64,000 nucleotides of DNA, from positions 1 to 64,000 of the forward strand of contig CAYWIS010000004.1 in assembly GCA_964458385.1 (NCBI GenBank). The letters are read 5' to 3'. Origin of the DNA: JAHWKS01 sp964458385 (lineage in GTDB: Bacteria > Planctomycetota > Planctomycetia > Pirellulales > Pirellulaceae). The notes under the pieces are model-generated. The model had not been told where the DNA came from, made no database searches, and saw nothing but the letters and a program-made list of their open reading frames with translations. The position numbers and the translations under genes are program-made. This document shows, one piece after another, positions 54,618 to 63,899 of this stretch (its first letter is position 1; every line of letters begins with the position of its first letter).

Positions 54618-54634
54618 GCGAGGCTCTACCTCGC
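54618..54634. repeat. Short hairpin related to the 25090 repeat
   Basis: GCGAGG/CCTCGC with a 5-base loop, close in sequence and setting to the hairpin at 25138-25154. Likely a second, degenerate copy of a dispersed repeat. Confidence 0.4.
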
Positions 54635-54714
54635 CAGAAGGGAGGACGGAGAGTTTCCTACGCTTATTATCATTCCCGGGCAAAGCCCGACAATGAAAAA
54701 GCCGCTTCTCCCCC

Positions 54715-57700
54715 TCATGCGGCCACTTCTTGCAGCGGCTCCTCCACCTCGTGCTGGGCTGGGGGGAATATTCGGTAATACAGTTGCGCGGCGTCGTCCA
54801 GCAGCGAATAGATTACGGGCACCGCCAGCAACGTCAGCAGCAACGAAAGAGTCTGCCCCCCCACAACCAGCACGGCAATTGAGCGACGTTCCTCGGCGCC
54901 GGGGCCGGTCGCGACCAGCAGCGGCAACATGCCGGCCACAAACGAGAAGGTGGTCATCAGAATCGGCCGCAAACGGTCGCGGTTCCCTTGCAGGATGGCC
55001 GTTTCTCGGTCGAGGCCGCGTTCACGCAGTTGGTTAATGTGGTCCACCTGCAAAATGGCCGACTTCTTAATCACGCCGAACAACACCAAGATACCCAGCG
55101 CCGAATAGAGATTGAGCGTTTCATTTCCGAGCCACAGACTGAAAAGGCCGAACGGCACCGCCAGCGGCAACGAAAACAAAATCGTCAGCGGGTGGACCAG
55201 ATGTTCGTACTGCGCGGCCAGCACAATGTACATGAACACGAACGACAGCAAGAACGTCCAGCCAAAGTCCTTCAACGTACGGTCAAGTTCGCGGCCGCGT
55301 CCCATGACGCGCGTCGAGTATCCCGGCGGTACGCCCAACTCTTCGGCAGCCGCCTGCACGGCCTCCAGACGATCAGACAAAGCGTATTCGCCGGTAATAT
55401 TGGCTCGCACGGCCACCATGCGCTGCCGATCCAAGCGGTCAATACGCGAGGGGCTAACGTCTTCAACAAACGTCACCAGGTTATCCAGCCGCGTGTGCGC
55501 CACTAGGCCATCATCGGGACCTAACAAGCGGGCGTTCTTGGGAGGCTGTGTGCGAACGTAAAGCTGCGAAATGGTGCGTACGTCGCGACGATCGACGCCC
55601 ACCAGCCGTAGCTCAACATCGTAGGCGTCGTCGGCCCGGGCGTCGTAGTACCGCGAGGCCCGGTCATCGCCGCCCACGGCAATCCGCAGCGTGTTGGCAA
55701 TCTCCTGCACATCGACTCCCAGCGCCGCAGCCCGCTCGCGGTTGATGTGCGCCAGCAGGTTCGGCTTGTCCAGTCGTAATGTGGTGTCGGCGTCGACAAT
55801 GCCAGGAATCTCGGCCACCTTATCGCGCAGCTTATTGCTGAACTCGGCCAGGGTGGTGAGATTGGGGCCGGTCACCACAAAGTCGATATCGACCGGCGCC
55901 CCTTGGCGGAACGACGTCAGATTGCGGACCGAGGCCCGCAGATCGGGGTAACGCCCCACGACCTTGCGAACCTCCTGCATCTTTTGACGCTGGGTGAAGT
56001 TCCCGCGAAAAGCCGCCAGCGGATCGCCGTCGAGTAGGGCGTTCCACAAACGGGCGAATGAGAACGTGCGGTCTTCCAAATCCACCAGGCGAATATACAA
56101 CGCAGCGCCGTTGACGTTCGCTAGGCCGCCGCCGCCCACCGTCGAAAGCACGTGCGCAACGCCAGGGATCTTCTTTACATCCGCCTCGATCACGTCCAGC
56201 ACGCGCTCCATAGCGGCCACGGTCGTGCCTTCGGGAGCCGTTAGACGAACTTCAAACTCTCCCTCATCCACATTGGTGGGAATGTAGTCCTGTTTGACGA
56301 TCCAATACAGGGGAACGTTACTGGCGATCGTCACCAGCGAAAGGACCAGCACCGCCACACGATGCCGCATCGAGAGCCGCAGGCACCACATGTAGCCTTC
56401 TTCGATGTAGCGATAGAACCCGCGTCGCGAGGCGGGAGCCTCGGCCGCCGAAACGTCGGCCCGCCGCAGCATGCGGCTGCACATCATCGGGGTAAGCGAG
56501 AAGCTGACCAGCATCGAGATCAGCACCGACACGGTTGCGGTAATGCCAAACTGGAACAACAATCGCCCCGCCACGCTCGAGAGGAACGACACCGGCAGGA
56601 ACACGATCACCAGCGAGAGTGTGGTGGCCAACACCGCCAGGCCGATCTCGCGCGTTCCCTCGATCGCCGCCTGCCGCGGGCCCATCCCCTTCTCTTCGAT
56701 CATGCGGAAGACGTTTTCCAGCACCACGATGGCGTCGTCGATCACTACGCCCACCATCAGCACCAACGCCAACATGGTCACGTTGTTCATCGTGAAGTCC
56801 AACGCCCGCATCAGGGCGAAGGTGCCGATAATCGACGTAGGAATGGCCACCGCCGCAATCAACGTGGACCGCCAGGAGCGCATGAACAACAGCACCATAA
56901 TGCTCGCCATGATGCTGCCCGACACCAGGTGGTTTTGAATCTCGTGCAAGGCCGCACGGATATAGCGGGACTGGTCTTGCAGCACGTCGACCCGCACGTC
57001 GGGCGGAAGCAGAGCTCGCGACTCCTCAAGACGTGCTTTCACGGCGTCAATCACTTCCACCGTGTTCGTGCCCGACTGCCGCTGCACCTCAAGCACCACG
57101 GCAGGCTGCCCATCGAAACGGGCGGCGGTGCGACGTTCCTTTTCGTGGTCGATGGCCTCGCCCAAGTCGCGCACGCGCACCGGCACGCCTTCCACCGTGG
57201 TCACCACCATGTCGGCAAAGTCACGTGCTTCGGGGAACCGCCCCAGCGTGCGGAGGCTCAACTCCCGAAATCCCGCATCAACGCGGCCGCCGGGAATCTC
57301 GGCGTTTTGCGCGGTCAGAGCGTCGTGGACCTCCATAATCGACAAGCGATGCGCGGCCAGGCGCTGGGCGTCGATGTTGATTTGTACCGCCCGATCCGTA
57401 GCGCCGCGAATGGTCACCTCGCCGACCCCGCCTGCCGATTCGATCACGTTCTTCACGCTGCGTTCGGCCAGGAAGTACAACTCGCGCGAGGTGCGCGGGC
57501 CGGAAACCGCCAGCGTCATAATGGGCGAGGAGTCCAAGTCTTGCTTGCGCACCACCGGCGGGTCAATTCCGGGGGGCAGCCGGTTTGCCACGCGAGAAAT
57601 CGCGTCGCGCACGTCTTGTGCGGCCACGTCGATGTCGACATTCAGGTCGAAGGTCAACAACAACAAGGACCGGCCGTCGTTGGTGATCGACCGCAGTTCA

Positions 57701-57936
57701 TCCAACCCCGCCACGCTGGAAACTGCATCTTCCAGCACCTGCGTCACCTCGGATTCGACCTCGGCCGACGCAGCGCCGGGATAGACCGTAGAGACATTCA
57801 CCGACGGCATGTCGATGTTCGGGAAGCGGTCAATGCCCAATTGGAAATAGGCCGCCGTTCCCGAGACGACCACCGCCGCGATGAGCATCAAGGCGAAGAC
57901 CGGCCGTCGTACGCAAACTTCCGCAAGCCACTGCAC
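54715..57936 (-). CDS. RND multidrug efflux transporter (HAE1 type)
   Basis: 1073 residues from GTG 57936, supported by GGAGGAG about 7 bases upstream. It has the AcrB/MexB-like layout: an N-terminal helix (RPVFALMLIAAVVVSG), FPNIDMPSVNVSTVYPGASA-type porter start, two large periplasmic loops, and 12 membrane helices. The proton-relay Asp pair is in GVVIDDAIVVLEN, and FGVIKKSAILQVDHINQ is in the second half. It exports hydrophobic or amphiphilic compounds by proton antiport together with the adaptor at 58167-59441. No outer-membrane factor is in the window. Confidence 0.95.
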   Translation of the reverse strand: MQWLAEVCVRRPVFALMLIAAVVVSGTAAYFQLGIDRFPNIDMPSVNVSTVYPGAASAEVESEVTQVLEDAVSSVAGLDELRSITNDGRSLLLLTFDLNVDIDVAAQDVRDAISRVANRLPPGIDPPVVRKQDLDSSPIMTLAVSGPRTSRELYFLAERSVKNVIESAGGVGEVTIRGATDRAVQINIDAQRLAAHRLSIMEVHDALTAQNAEIPGGRVDAGFRELSLRTLGRFPEARDFADMVVTTVEGVPVRVRDLGEAIDHEKERRTAARFDGQPAVVLEVQRQSGTNTVEVIDAVKARLEESRALLPPDVRVDVLQDQSRYIRAALHEIQNHLVSGSIMASIMVLLFMRSWRSTLIAAVAIPTSIIGTFALMRALDFTMNNVTMLALVLMVGVVIDDAIVVLENVFRMIEEKGMGPRQAAIEGTREIGLAVLATTLSLVIVFLPVSFLSSVAGRLLFQFGITATVSVLISMLVSFSLTPMMCSRMLRRADVSAAEAPASRRGFYRYIEEGYMWCLRLSMRHRVAVLVLSLVTIASNVPLYWIVKQDYIPTNVDEGEFEVRLTAPEGTTVAAMERVLDVIEADVKKIPGVAHVLSTVGGGGLANVNGAALYIRLVDLEDRTFSFARLWNALLDGDPLAAFRGNFTQRQKMQEVRKVVGRYPDLRASVRNLTSFRQGAPVDIDFVVTGPNLTTLAEFSNKLRDKVAEIPGIVDADTTLRLDKPNLLAHINRERAAALGVDVQEIANTLRIAVGGDDRASRYYDARADDAYDVELRLVGVDRRDVRTISQLYVRTQPPKNARLLGPDDGLVAHTRLDNLVTFVEDVSPSRIDRLDRQRMVAVRANITGEYALSDRLEAVQAAAEELGVPPGYSTRVMGRGRELDRTLKDFGWTFLLSFVFMYIVLAAQYEHLVHPLTILFSLPLAVPFGLFSLWLGNETLNLYSALGILVLFGVIKKSAILQVDHINQLRERGLDRETAILQGNRDRLRPILMTTFSFVAGMLPLLVATGPGAEERRSIAVLVVGGQTLSLLLTLLAVPVIYSLLDDAAQLYYRIFPPAQHEVEEPLQEVAA

Positions 57937-58166
57937 GCGGATACTCCTCCGATCGAAACGCTAGAGAAAAAGGAAGCTGTGGGGCCACTCGCGGGGAAGT
58001 GACCTGAATATCACGGCGGGACAAGGCGTGGCGTCCCGCCCGACCGGGTTTGGCTCAGGTGGGGCGTTGAGGTTGATAGGAAAGTTGGGGCGGCGTCTCT
58101 AACTCACACGACCGCGCGCGTCGCCGAGTCCAGCAGCCCCCCGTTTGGGAACAACCGCGGCGAGAG

Positions 58167-59441
58167 CTATTCGGCGGAATGGGTCAGGGGGGCGGATTGG
58201 GCTTGACGCGTGGGTGTGTCACGGATCGCCACCACTTCGCCAGGGTAACCTTGACTCGAGTGACTGACAATCAAATCGCCCGGATCCAGGCCATCGAGGA
58301 TTTCGATTCGGTCCTCGGTACGGCGGCCGGTGCGTACGGGCTGCTCAAACGCTTTGCCATCGCGGACGACCCACACTTTCTCAATGCCGGCGAATTCTGT
58401 CACGGCTTCCGCAGGAACCGAAAGTGTCGTCGCCTGGGGATCGATAACAATGTCGGCCTCGGCGAATAGCCCCGCCTGCCAGCGCCGGTTCGGATTGGGC
58501 ACATCCGCCTCAATCGTCAACGCCCGGCTGACTTGCGACACCGTGGGGCTCACCCGGGTAATGGTCGTCGCCACCGGTTGCGGTTCGCCCGCCACATGAA
58601 TCAACACCGTTTGCCCCGGACGTATGTTCCCAGCCCTCGTTTCGGGCACGCCGGCGGTGAAGCGGAGCTTGTCGGTGCGCACCAGAGTCACCACGGCCTG
58701 GCCAACCTGGACGTACTGGCCGGGCGCCACATTGCGCGACTCAACCAGCCCATCAAATGGCGCCGTAATCACGGCGTCCTCGTATTGTTGCTGAATCAAC
58801 GCCAACTCGGCCCGCCGCACGCCAATGAGCGCAATTTGCTGGCCCACATTGTTCAGCGCCGACTGATAACGGGCTTCGGCCGTCTTCAGTTGGGCCGTAA
58901 GGCGTTCGATTTCCGTCTGACTGATCGCTTGCCGGTTGGGCAATTGCTGAGCCCGTAACAGCGCGGCGCGAGCCTCATCCACCAACGCTTGCTCCAATCG
59001 CACGGGCGGCGCGTTCTCGCGGCGAAGTTCCAATTCCGATTCGCTGGGCGAAAGGCCAATCGCGGCGCATGCTTGTTGCAGTTGCGCTTCGGCTTGGCGC
59101 ATTTGTAACTCTAATTCGCGCCGGTCAAGCACAACCAGCGTTTCTCCCTTCTTGACGAATGAGCCTAAGTCCACCGCCAGGCTTTCCACCCGGCCAGCGA
59201 CCTTGGCGCCAATGATCGAGCGTTCGTCGCCTAGCAGGCTCCCCTGCACGCGAAGGGTTTCGGGCCAGAGGTCGCGTTGTGCTTCGATCACCGGCACTTC
59301 GCGCGGCGCAGTCGTCTCGGAACTAGCCGCCTGATTGTTGCTTGTTGCCGTACCGCAGCCCGTCAGGGGAACGATCATCAGAGCCAGGGCCCAAAGAAGG
59401 CGGTGTTGGCCCGAGACGTGAGGAAGTGCGACTTGGTGCAT
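58167..59441 (-). CDS. RND efflux periplasmic adaptor lipoprotein
   Basis: 424 residues from ATG 59441, which leaves a lipobox (VPLTGC, Cys29). The usual adaptor domains follow: barrel-sandwich halves (SIIGAKVAGRVESLAVDLGS and VITAPFDGLVESRNVAPGQY), a long alpha-hairpin (about 110-210) between them, and beta-barrel and membrane-proximal domains. It bridges the RND pump to an outer-membrane channel. It is 230 bases upstream of the pump gene on the same strand. The longer open frame (to 59708) adds unlikely residues. Confidence 0.92.
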   Translation of the reverse strand: MHQVALPHVSGQHRLLWALALMIVPLTGCGTATSNNQAASSETTAPREVPVIEAQRDLWPETLRVQGSLLGDERSIIGAKVAGRVESLAVDLGSFVKKGETLVVLDRRELELQMRQAEAQLQQACAAIGLSPSESELELRRENAPPVRLEQALVDEARAALLRAQQLPNRQAISQTEIERLTAQLKTAEARYQSALNNVGQQIALIGVRRAELALIQQQYEDAVITAPFDGLVESRNVAPGQYVQVGQAVVTLVRTDKLRFTAGVPETRAGNIRPGQTVLIHVAGEPQPVATTITRVSPTVSQVSRALTIEADVPNPNRRWQAGLFAEADIVIDPQATTLSVPAEAVTEFAGIEKVWVVRDGKAFEQPVRTGRRTEDRIEILDGLDPGDLIVSHSSQGYPGEVVAIRDTPTRQAQSAPLTHSAE

Positions 59442-59715
59442 GGAACGAGGATCCCCATCTTCGGCCGGCAGCCGCCGACCGGCCGGATAACAGTGCGGGC
59501 TTATCACAACCCCACCAATAGTATTGTAGCCAAATGTCGCCATAGGCGCAACATCGTTGTTTGATTTGCGGCTCACCCAACCGTGACGACCGCGGGCCGA
59601 ACGGCGGGTAAACAACCACGGGTGCGCACGCGAGGCACAACCAGGAGGGCGCCAAACGAAGGCAGGCTCTTTACGGCCGCTCCTACGGGCCGCCGTAAAG
59701 AGAAGCAAAAACAGG

Positions 59716-59783
59716 CATGGATCAGAGTGCCTTTATTTCTAATAGCCCGGCCCGAGTCAATCCTTATTTTTCTCTGATCCATG
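59716..59783. repeat. Widely spaced 12-base inverted repeat
   Basis: CATGGATCAGAG (59716-59727) is the exact reverse complement of CTCTGATCCATG (59772-59783), with 44 bases between. It lies upstream of the efflux adaptor and could be a pair of operator half-sites for a looping regulator or an RNA stem. Confidence 0.5.
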
Positions 59784-59876
59784 AATTCTACCGTGAAACT
59801 GCCAACCAACCGCAACACAGGCCCGGCAAGGTCCAGGTAAGATGGATCGGCAGAGGCGACTAACCGCCTATCCGTC

Positions 59877-59906
59877 TTGACGTTAGAAAAACGCCTCCTC
59901 TATACT
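59877..59906 (+). promoter_or_regulatory. Sigma-70-type promoter
   Basis: TTGACG (59877-59882) and TATACT (59901-59906) with an 18-base spacer. Transcription would start near 59913, about 76 bases before the ATG at 59989. Confidence 0.7.
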
Positions 59907-59947
59907 TGCCGCTTGCCAGCGGACCTTCCCCCCACGTGTCTCCTGTC

Positions 59948-59973
59948 GGCGACGGAGTCGCCGTTTTCTTTTT
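59948..59973 (+). terminator. Terminator-like hairpin in the leader (possible attenuator)
   Basis: GGCGAC-gga-GTCGCC is a perfect 6-bp stem followed by GTTTTCTTTTT. It sits about 35 bases after the predicted start of transcription and 16 bases before the ATG at 59989, with GGAAG (ribosome site) just after the T-run. Confidence 0.68.
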
Positions 59974-59988
59974 GACGGAAGTGCGCGT

Positions 59989-61035
59989 ATGAAATCGGAA
60001 CGTCGTCACGAACTGCAAACCAATACGCTCGCCGATTGGGTCGGCCATCAGGTCGAAGCGGCCAAGCCTCACCTCGGCCTGTTGGTCACGGTGTTGGTGG
60101 CGGCGGTTGCAATCGTTTTCGCGTGGATGTACTTCCGGGCCTGGAACACCGCACAAACGGCCGCAGCCTGGACCGACTTCTACAAGGCCGCTGACCAGTC
60201 CGAACCAGCAGCCCTGTTGGAAGTCGCCAAGCGACACGCAGGCGAGCCGGCTAGCCTCTGGGCCGTTTTGTTGGCCTCCGACGTCCATCTGGCCAACGGA
60301 GCCGAGAGAGCCTTCTCCGATCGCAAAGAGGCCGAGAAACTGCTCAAACAGGCAATCCAAGGGTATGAAACCGTTCTCAAGGATGGCCGAGAGCCGCTGT
60401 TGCGCCGTCGAGCGTTCTACGGGTTGGGTGAGGCCAACGAGGCGCTCTTTGCCGTAACCGGCGACACCAAAGCTCTGGAGGCCGCGCGCGAGAATTTCGA
60501 TAAGGTCGCCCAACAGTGGCCCGACACGGTGCTCGGCAAATCGGCTGAGAAAAAGTCGGCGAAATTAGCGACCGAGTCGACACGGGAGTTCCTGGTTTGG
60601 TTCTCTCAGCAAGAGCCGGCGCCGCCGACCTCGCCAAGCACGGAAGAAGAACCGGCCAGCGCGGGCAGCCCCTTCGACCTGACCACGCTTCCCGGCGCCA
60701 GCGAATTACTCCTGCCCGACGAAGACGAAGCAGCCACGACCGAGTTACAGCCGCCACAAACCAACGACGCCGCCGCTTCGGAGGAAACGCCAGAAACGAG
60801 CGAAACGCCCAAGACGGACGAAACGCCAACTCCGAGTGAACCATCCGAAACGCCCGAGCAACCAGAAGCAGCCAACGCACCAAAGTCGGACGAGTCGCCG
60901 GCGCCGAGCGCGGCAACCGAACCCGCCGACACACCGGAATCGAACGACACCCCCGAGTCAACGGAAGAATCCGAGTCAACAGAAGCGCCCGCTAGCGAGG
61001 AAGAATCCGAGCCAGCCCCCAGCGCTCAGCAGTAA
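59989..61035 (+). CDS. Membrane-anchored TPR-like protein with acidic repeat tail
   Basis: 348 residues, ATG 59989. One membrane helix (about 29-50) is followed by a helical TPR-like domain (about 55-205), with LLKQAIQGYETVLKDGREPL and RRAFYGLGEANEALFAVTGD. The layout resembles YfgM-type periplasmic proteins, which work with the Sec translocon and chaperones. Residues 210-348 are a disordered tail of Ser/Thr/Pro/Glu repeats (ETPETSETPKTDETPTPSEP). The function is inferred only from architecture. Expression may be set by attenuation in the leader. Confidence 0.78.
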   Translation: MKSERRHELQTNTLADWVGHQVEAAKPHLGLLVTVLVAAVAIVFAWMYFRAWNTAQTAAAWTDFYKAADQSEPAALLEVAKRHAGEPASLWAVLLASDVHLANGAERAFSDRKEAEKLLKQAIQGYETVLKDGREPLLRRRAFYGLGEANEALFAVTGDTKALEAARENFDKVAQQWPDTVLGKSAEKKSAKLATESTREFLVWFSQQEPAPPTSPSTEEEPASAGSPFDLTTLPGASELLLPDEDEAATTELQPPQTNDAAASEETPETSETPKTDETPTPSEPSETPEQPEAANAPKSDESPAPSAATEPADTPESNDTPESTEESESTEAPASEEESEPAPSAQQ

Positions 61036-61121
61036 TTGGTTACGCACGACAATCAGCAACCCATCCCGCACATCGGCGGGATGGATCTATCGCGAAATGT
61101 TCGTTTCCGCCTGACCATGCG

Positions 61122-62441
61122 TCAGGCATTTTCTTTAGGCGCCGCCCAGTGGTCCGCGCGATACTGGCGTCTTACAAGCTTGGCGGCCTCTTCGTCGCCG
61201 ACAATCTGTTCCGTCTTGGGGTCAAAGTGTAGTACACGCCCCACCCGCGCGGCGATATTGGCCAAATGCACGCACGTGGCCGAAAGGTGGCCGGCCGTGA
61301 TGTCAGCGTTGAGTTGATTCTGCACGCCGCGAATGCAATCGAAAAAGTTCTGATGGTGGGCGGCCAAATCGGCAGCGCCAGTACGCTCAGCGATCAACTT
61401 GTTGCGGGGGCCATACAAGCGCCAGCCGACGGTATGGCCGAGGATCAGTAGGCCGTTGGTCCCGTAGAACGCGGCGCCGTTTTCATATCCTTCCTGCACG
61501 TAGGGGGACCAGATGCGCTGCTCAAAGATGAGCTGCTTCTTACGTCCCACCGGGGCGCCTTCCGCCGGGTACTCAAACACCGCGTATTGCGTGTCGGGAA
61601 ACTGCTGATCGTCGTCAAAGTAGTATTTGCCGCCCAGACAAGTCACGGTGGTGGGATGCGTGGTTGCGCCAAGGCCCCAGAGCGCAACGTCAATATCGTG
61701 CACGCCGTCGTTGCCGATGTCGCCACAGCCGAAGTCATACCACCACCGCCAAACGCCATGCAGCAAATTGGGGCGATACTCGACCATGGGCGCGGGGCCA
61801 ACCCACAGGTCAAAGTCCAAATGCGCCGGTGGCGAGGTCGCCTGGCTCTTCCCGATAGAACCGCGGCGCTGACTGTTCCAAGCCTTGGCGACCAACACTT
61901 CCCCAATTTCGCCTTGATGGATGCGTTGGATCGCTTCGCGCACGAACTCGGTGCTGCGACTTTGCGTGCCCACCTGGAGCAACTTACCCGAACGTGCAAC
62001 GGCTTCGGCCATCAGCCGACCTTCGCGAATATTGTGACAACACGGTTTCTCAACATAAACATGCTTGCCCGCATCTAACGCCAGAATGGACGCCGGTGCA
62101 TGCCAGTGATCGGGCGTGGCGATAAACACCGCATCCACGGCGCGATCGTCCAATACCTGCCGCATATCCTTCACGGCCTTTGGCGGGCGACCAGCAATGG
62201 ATTGCGCTAACTGCGCTGCGGTGGTTAACCGTTGCTGGTCCACATCGCACACGTAGGCCACCTCCACATCTTTGCGGCCGGCCAGATGACGGAGATGATT
62301 GCCCCCCATGCCGCCGACGCCAATCACGCCTACAACCAGGCGTTCGGTGGCGGACGCCGCCATGAGCGTATGGCTCATACTCAGAGCCACAGCGCCAAAA
62401 CTCGCTTGCTGAAGAAACGCACGGCGGGGTTGAGTAGACAT
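61122..62441 (-). CDS. Gfo/Idh/MocA family oxidoreductase, twin-arginine exported
   Basis: 439 residues from ATG 62441, supported by GGAGG 8 bases upstream. The signal peptide contains RRAFLQQASFGAVALSM, a Tat-like pattern. The Rossmann fold is VVGVIGVGGMGGNHLRHL, and VYVEKPCCHN matches the family EKP motif. WWYDFGCGDIGNDGVHDIDV is typical of the planctomycete subgroup. It probably oxidises a sugar or derivative with NAD(P) in the periplasm, with the cofactor bound before export. The substrate is unknown. It diverges from the methyltransferase at 62679. Confidence 0.92.
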   Translation of the reverse strand: MSTQPRRAFLQQASFGAVALSMSHTLMAASATERLVVGVIGVGGMGGNHLRHLAGRKDVEVAYVCDVDQQRLTTAAQLAQSIAGRPPKAVKDMRQVLDDRAVDAVFIATPDHWHAPASILALDAGKHVYVEKPCCHNIREGRLMAEAVARSGKLLQVGTQSRSTEFVREAIQRIHQGEIGEVLVAKAWNSQRRGSIGKSQATSPPAHLDFDLWVGPAPMVEYRPNLLHGVWRWWYDFGCGDIGNDGVHDIDVALWGLGATTHPTTVTCLGGKYYFDDDQQFPDTQYAVFEYPAEGAPVGRKKQLIFEQRIWSPYVQEGYENGAAFYGTNGLLILGHTVGWRLYGPRNKLIAERTGAADLAAHHQNFFDCIRGVQNQLNADITAGHLSATCVHLANIAARVGRVLHFDPKTEQIVGDEEAAKLVRRQYRADHWAAPKENA

Positions 62442-62678
62442 GCAACAGCCTCCGGGGGATGTGCAAGGACAGGAGCGACGCATTAGCATGATGCCAGTCG
62501 CCAAGGCCACCGGCAAGCATCTTTCCACCCGGCTGCGAATTTCTCGGGTAACTTGTGTGGCCGATGAGCTTGCAAGTTTCCGTTGCGGCCGCACCCTCGC
62601 GAGAGCCAAGCACCTTGTGGCGTCGGCTCTCTCGGACATGCGTCTTCGATTCTCACTCCCCTATTCCCCGCTTCCTCC

Positions 62679-63746
62679 ATGTCGCCTTCCAAGCCTCAGT
62701 ACGACACCACGGCCTTTTTGGATGAATTTCGCACCGCCCAGCTTTCTCATCTGCTGGTGGCGGCCACCACAGAGTTTGATGTGGGTCAGACACTCTGCGC
62801 TGGCCCGCTTCCTTGGAACGAGCTTCGTGAGCGATTGGGCCTTGCCGAGCGACCGGCCATTGTGCTGCTTACCGGGCTGCGGGCGATGGGATTGATCGAC
62901 GTAGAAGGTTCGCACGTTCGCCTGACGGAATATGGCCGCGAGAAGCTCTCGCCCGAGAGCCCGTTTCATCTGCGCGGGTACGTAGGTCTGGGCGCGTTCT
63001 CGGGCGATGTACGACAGATGATCGAATGCCTTCGGCACGACCGTCCGGCGGGCGGGGTTTCCTTTGTCTATCACGACGAGGATCACCCCTCAGCCCTGGA
63101 TGATCCTGACACTGCGGGCGTGTTAGCACGAGCCATGGCCGACCGTGCTCGCAGCATCGCGCCGTACTTGGCCGAAGCGGTGGATCTGTCAGACGCGCAC
63201 ACTCTCGTCGATGTCGGGGGCGGTCACGGACTGTACAGCTATGCGTTGCTCCAGAAACACCCACAGTTGACGGCCGTGATTATCGATCGAGAACCGGCGC
63301 TACGCGTCGCCCGGGAATACGCCGCAGCGCTGGGAGTGGAAGAGCGCGTGCAATGGCTGACCGGCAATGTGCATAACTTCTCCTTGGAGAAATCCCCTGA
63401 CGCGGTGCTGATTGCCAACCTGCTGCACGATTACAACGCCCCCGACGCCCAGGCCCTTGTGCATCACTTCGCCGCAGCCTTAGCGCCCGGCGGACGCATG
63501 CTGGTGCTCGATTCGTTGCTGAATTCCGTGCCCGAAGGAGCGCCTCCGATTGCCGCGGGGCCGCGAGAAGTGGCGGCGTATTCGGCGCTGTTGTTCTCAA
63601 TTTGCGAAGGCCGCTGCTACCGCCTGGACGAAGTGCAGCGTTGGCTGCGCGCCGCTGGTCTGCGTGTGGACGAAGCTGTGGCGTCCCTTCCGGCGCATGG
63701 CAGCGTAGTGACGGGGCGGAAGACCCAAGACCGCAGCGCAGCATGA
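62679..63746 (+). CDS. SAM-dependent O-methyltransferase (acetylserotonin-type)
   Basis: 355 residues from ATG 62679. The N-terminal 100 residues look like the winged-helix dimerisation domain of methyltransferase family 2 (WNELRERLGLAERPAIVLLT, GLRAMGLIDVEGSHVRLTEY). The SAM site is LVDVGGGHGLYSYALLQKHP, followed by VIIDREPALRVA and a LIANLLHDYNAPDA motif that includes the conserved His-Asp. Substrates in this family are aromatic or polyketide hydroxyls; here it is unknown. Possibly part of a small secondary metabolic function. Confidence 0.88.
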   Translation: MSPSKPQYDTTAFLDEFRTAQLSHLLVAATTEFDVGQTLCAGPLPWNELRERLGLAERPAIVLLTGLRAMGLIDVEGSHVRLTEYGREKLSPESPFHLRGYVGLGAFSGDVRQMIECLRHDRPAGGVSFVYHDEDHPSALDDPDTAGVLARAMADRARSIAPYLAEAVDLSDAHTLVDVGGGHGLYSYALLQKHPQLTAVIIDREPALRVAREYAAALGVEERVQWLTGNVHNFSLEKSPDAVLIANLLHDYNAPDAQALVHHFAAALAPGGRMLVLDSLLNSVPEGAPPIAAGPREVAAYSALLFSICEGRCYRLDEVQRWLRAAGLRVDEAVASLPAHGSVVTGRKTQDRSAA

Positions 63747-63805
63747 GCTGCGAAAAGAGATCGGAACGGCGTCTTCCACCATTCACGCACACAAGGGCCT
63801 ATGAC

Positions 63806-63857
63806 TGTAGCCGCGGCCCGAAAGCCGACATACGCCGGCTTTCTAGCCGCGGCTACA
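63806..63857. repeat. Long palindromic repeat between convergent genes
   Basis: The arms 63806-63827 and 63836-63857 (starting TGTAGCCGCGGC) match in 20 of 22 bases with an 8-base loop. It lies between two convergent genes and may end transcripts from both sides. I recall similar TGTAGCCGCGGCTAGAAAGCC elements in planctomycete genomes. Confidence 0.65.
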
Positions 63858-63899
63858 AGCCCGTTTCCTTACCGCTTGTTCAACAGAGTGCAAGCGGCG

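Larger units (their letters stand above)
59442..59988. other. Divergent regulatory region of the efflux and TPR genes
   Basis: 547 bases with no gene. It holds a 12-base perfect inverted repeat (59716-59783), a near-consensus sigma-70 promoter for the plus-strand gene (59877-59906), and a terminator-like hairpin in that gene's leader (59948-59973). Confidence 0.65.

Noticed and set aside
56362..58002. 546-codon open frame on the plus strand
   Set aside because: It is antisense to the RND pump, His/Arg-rich, without a ribosome site or recognisable domain.
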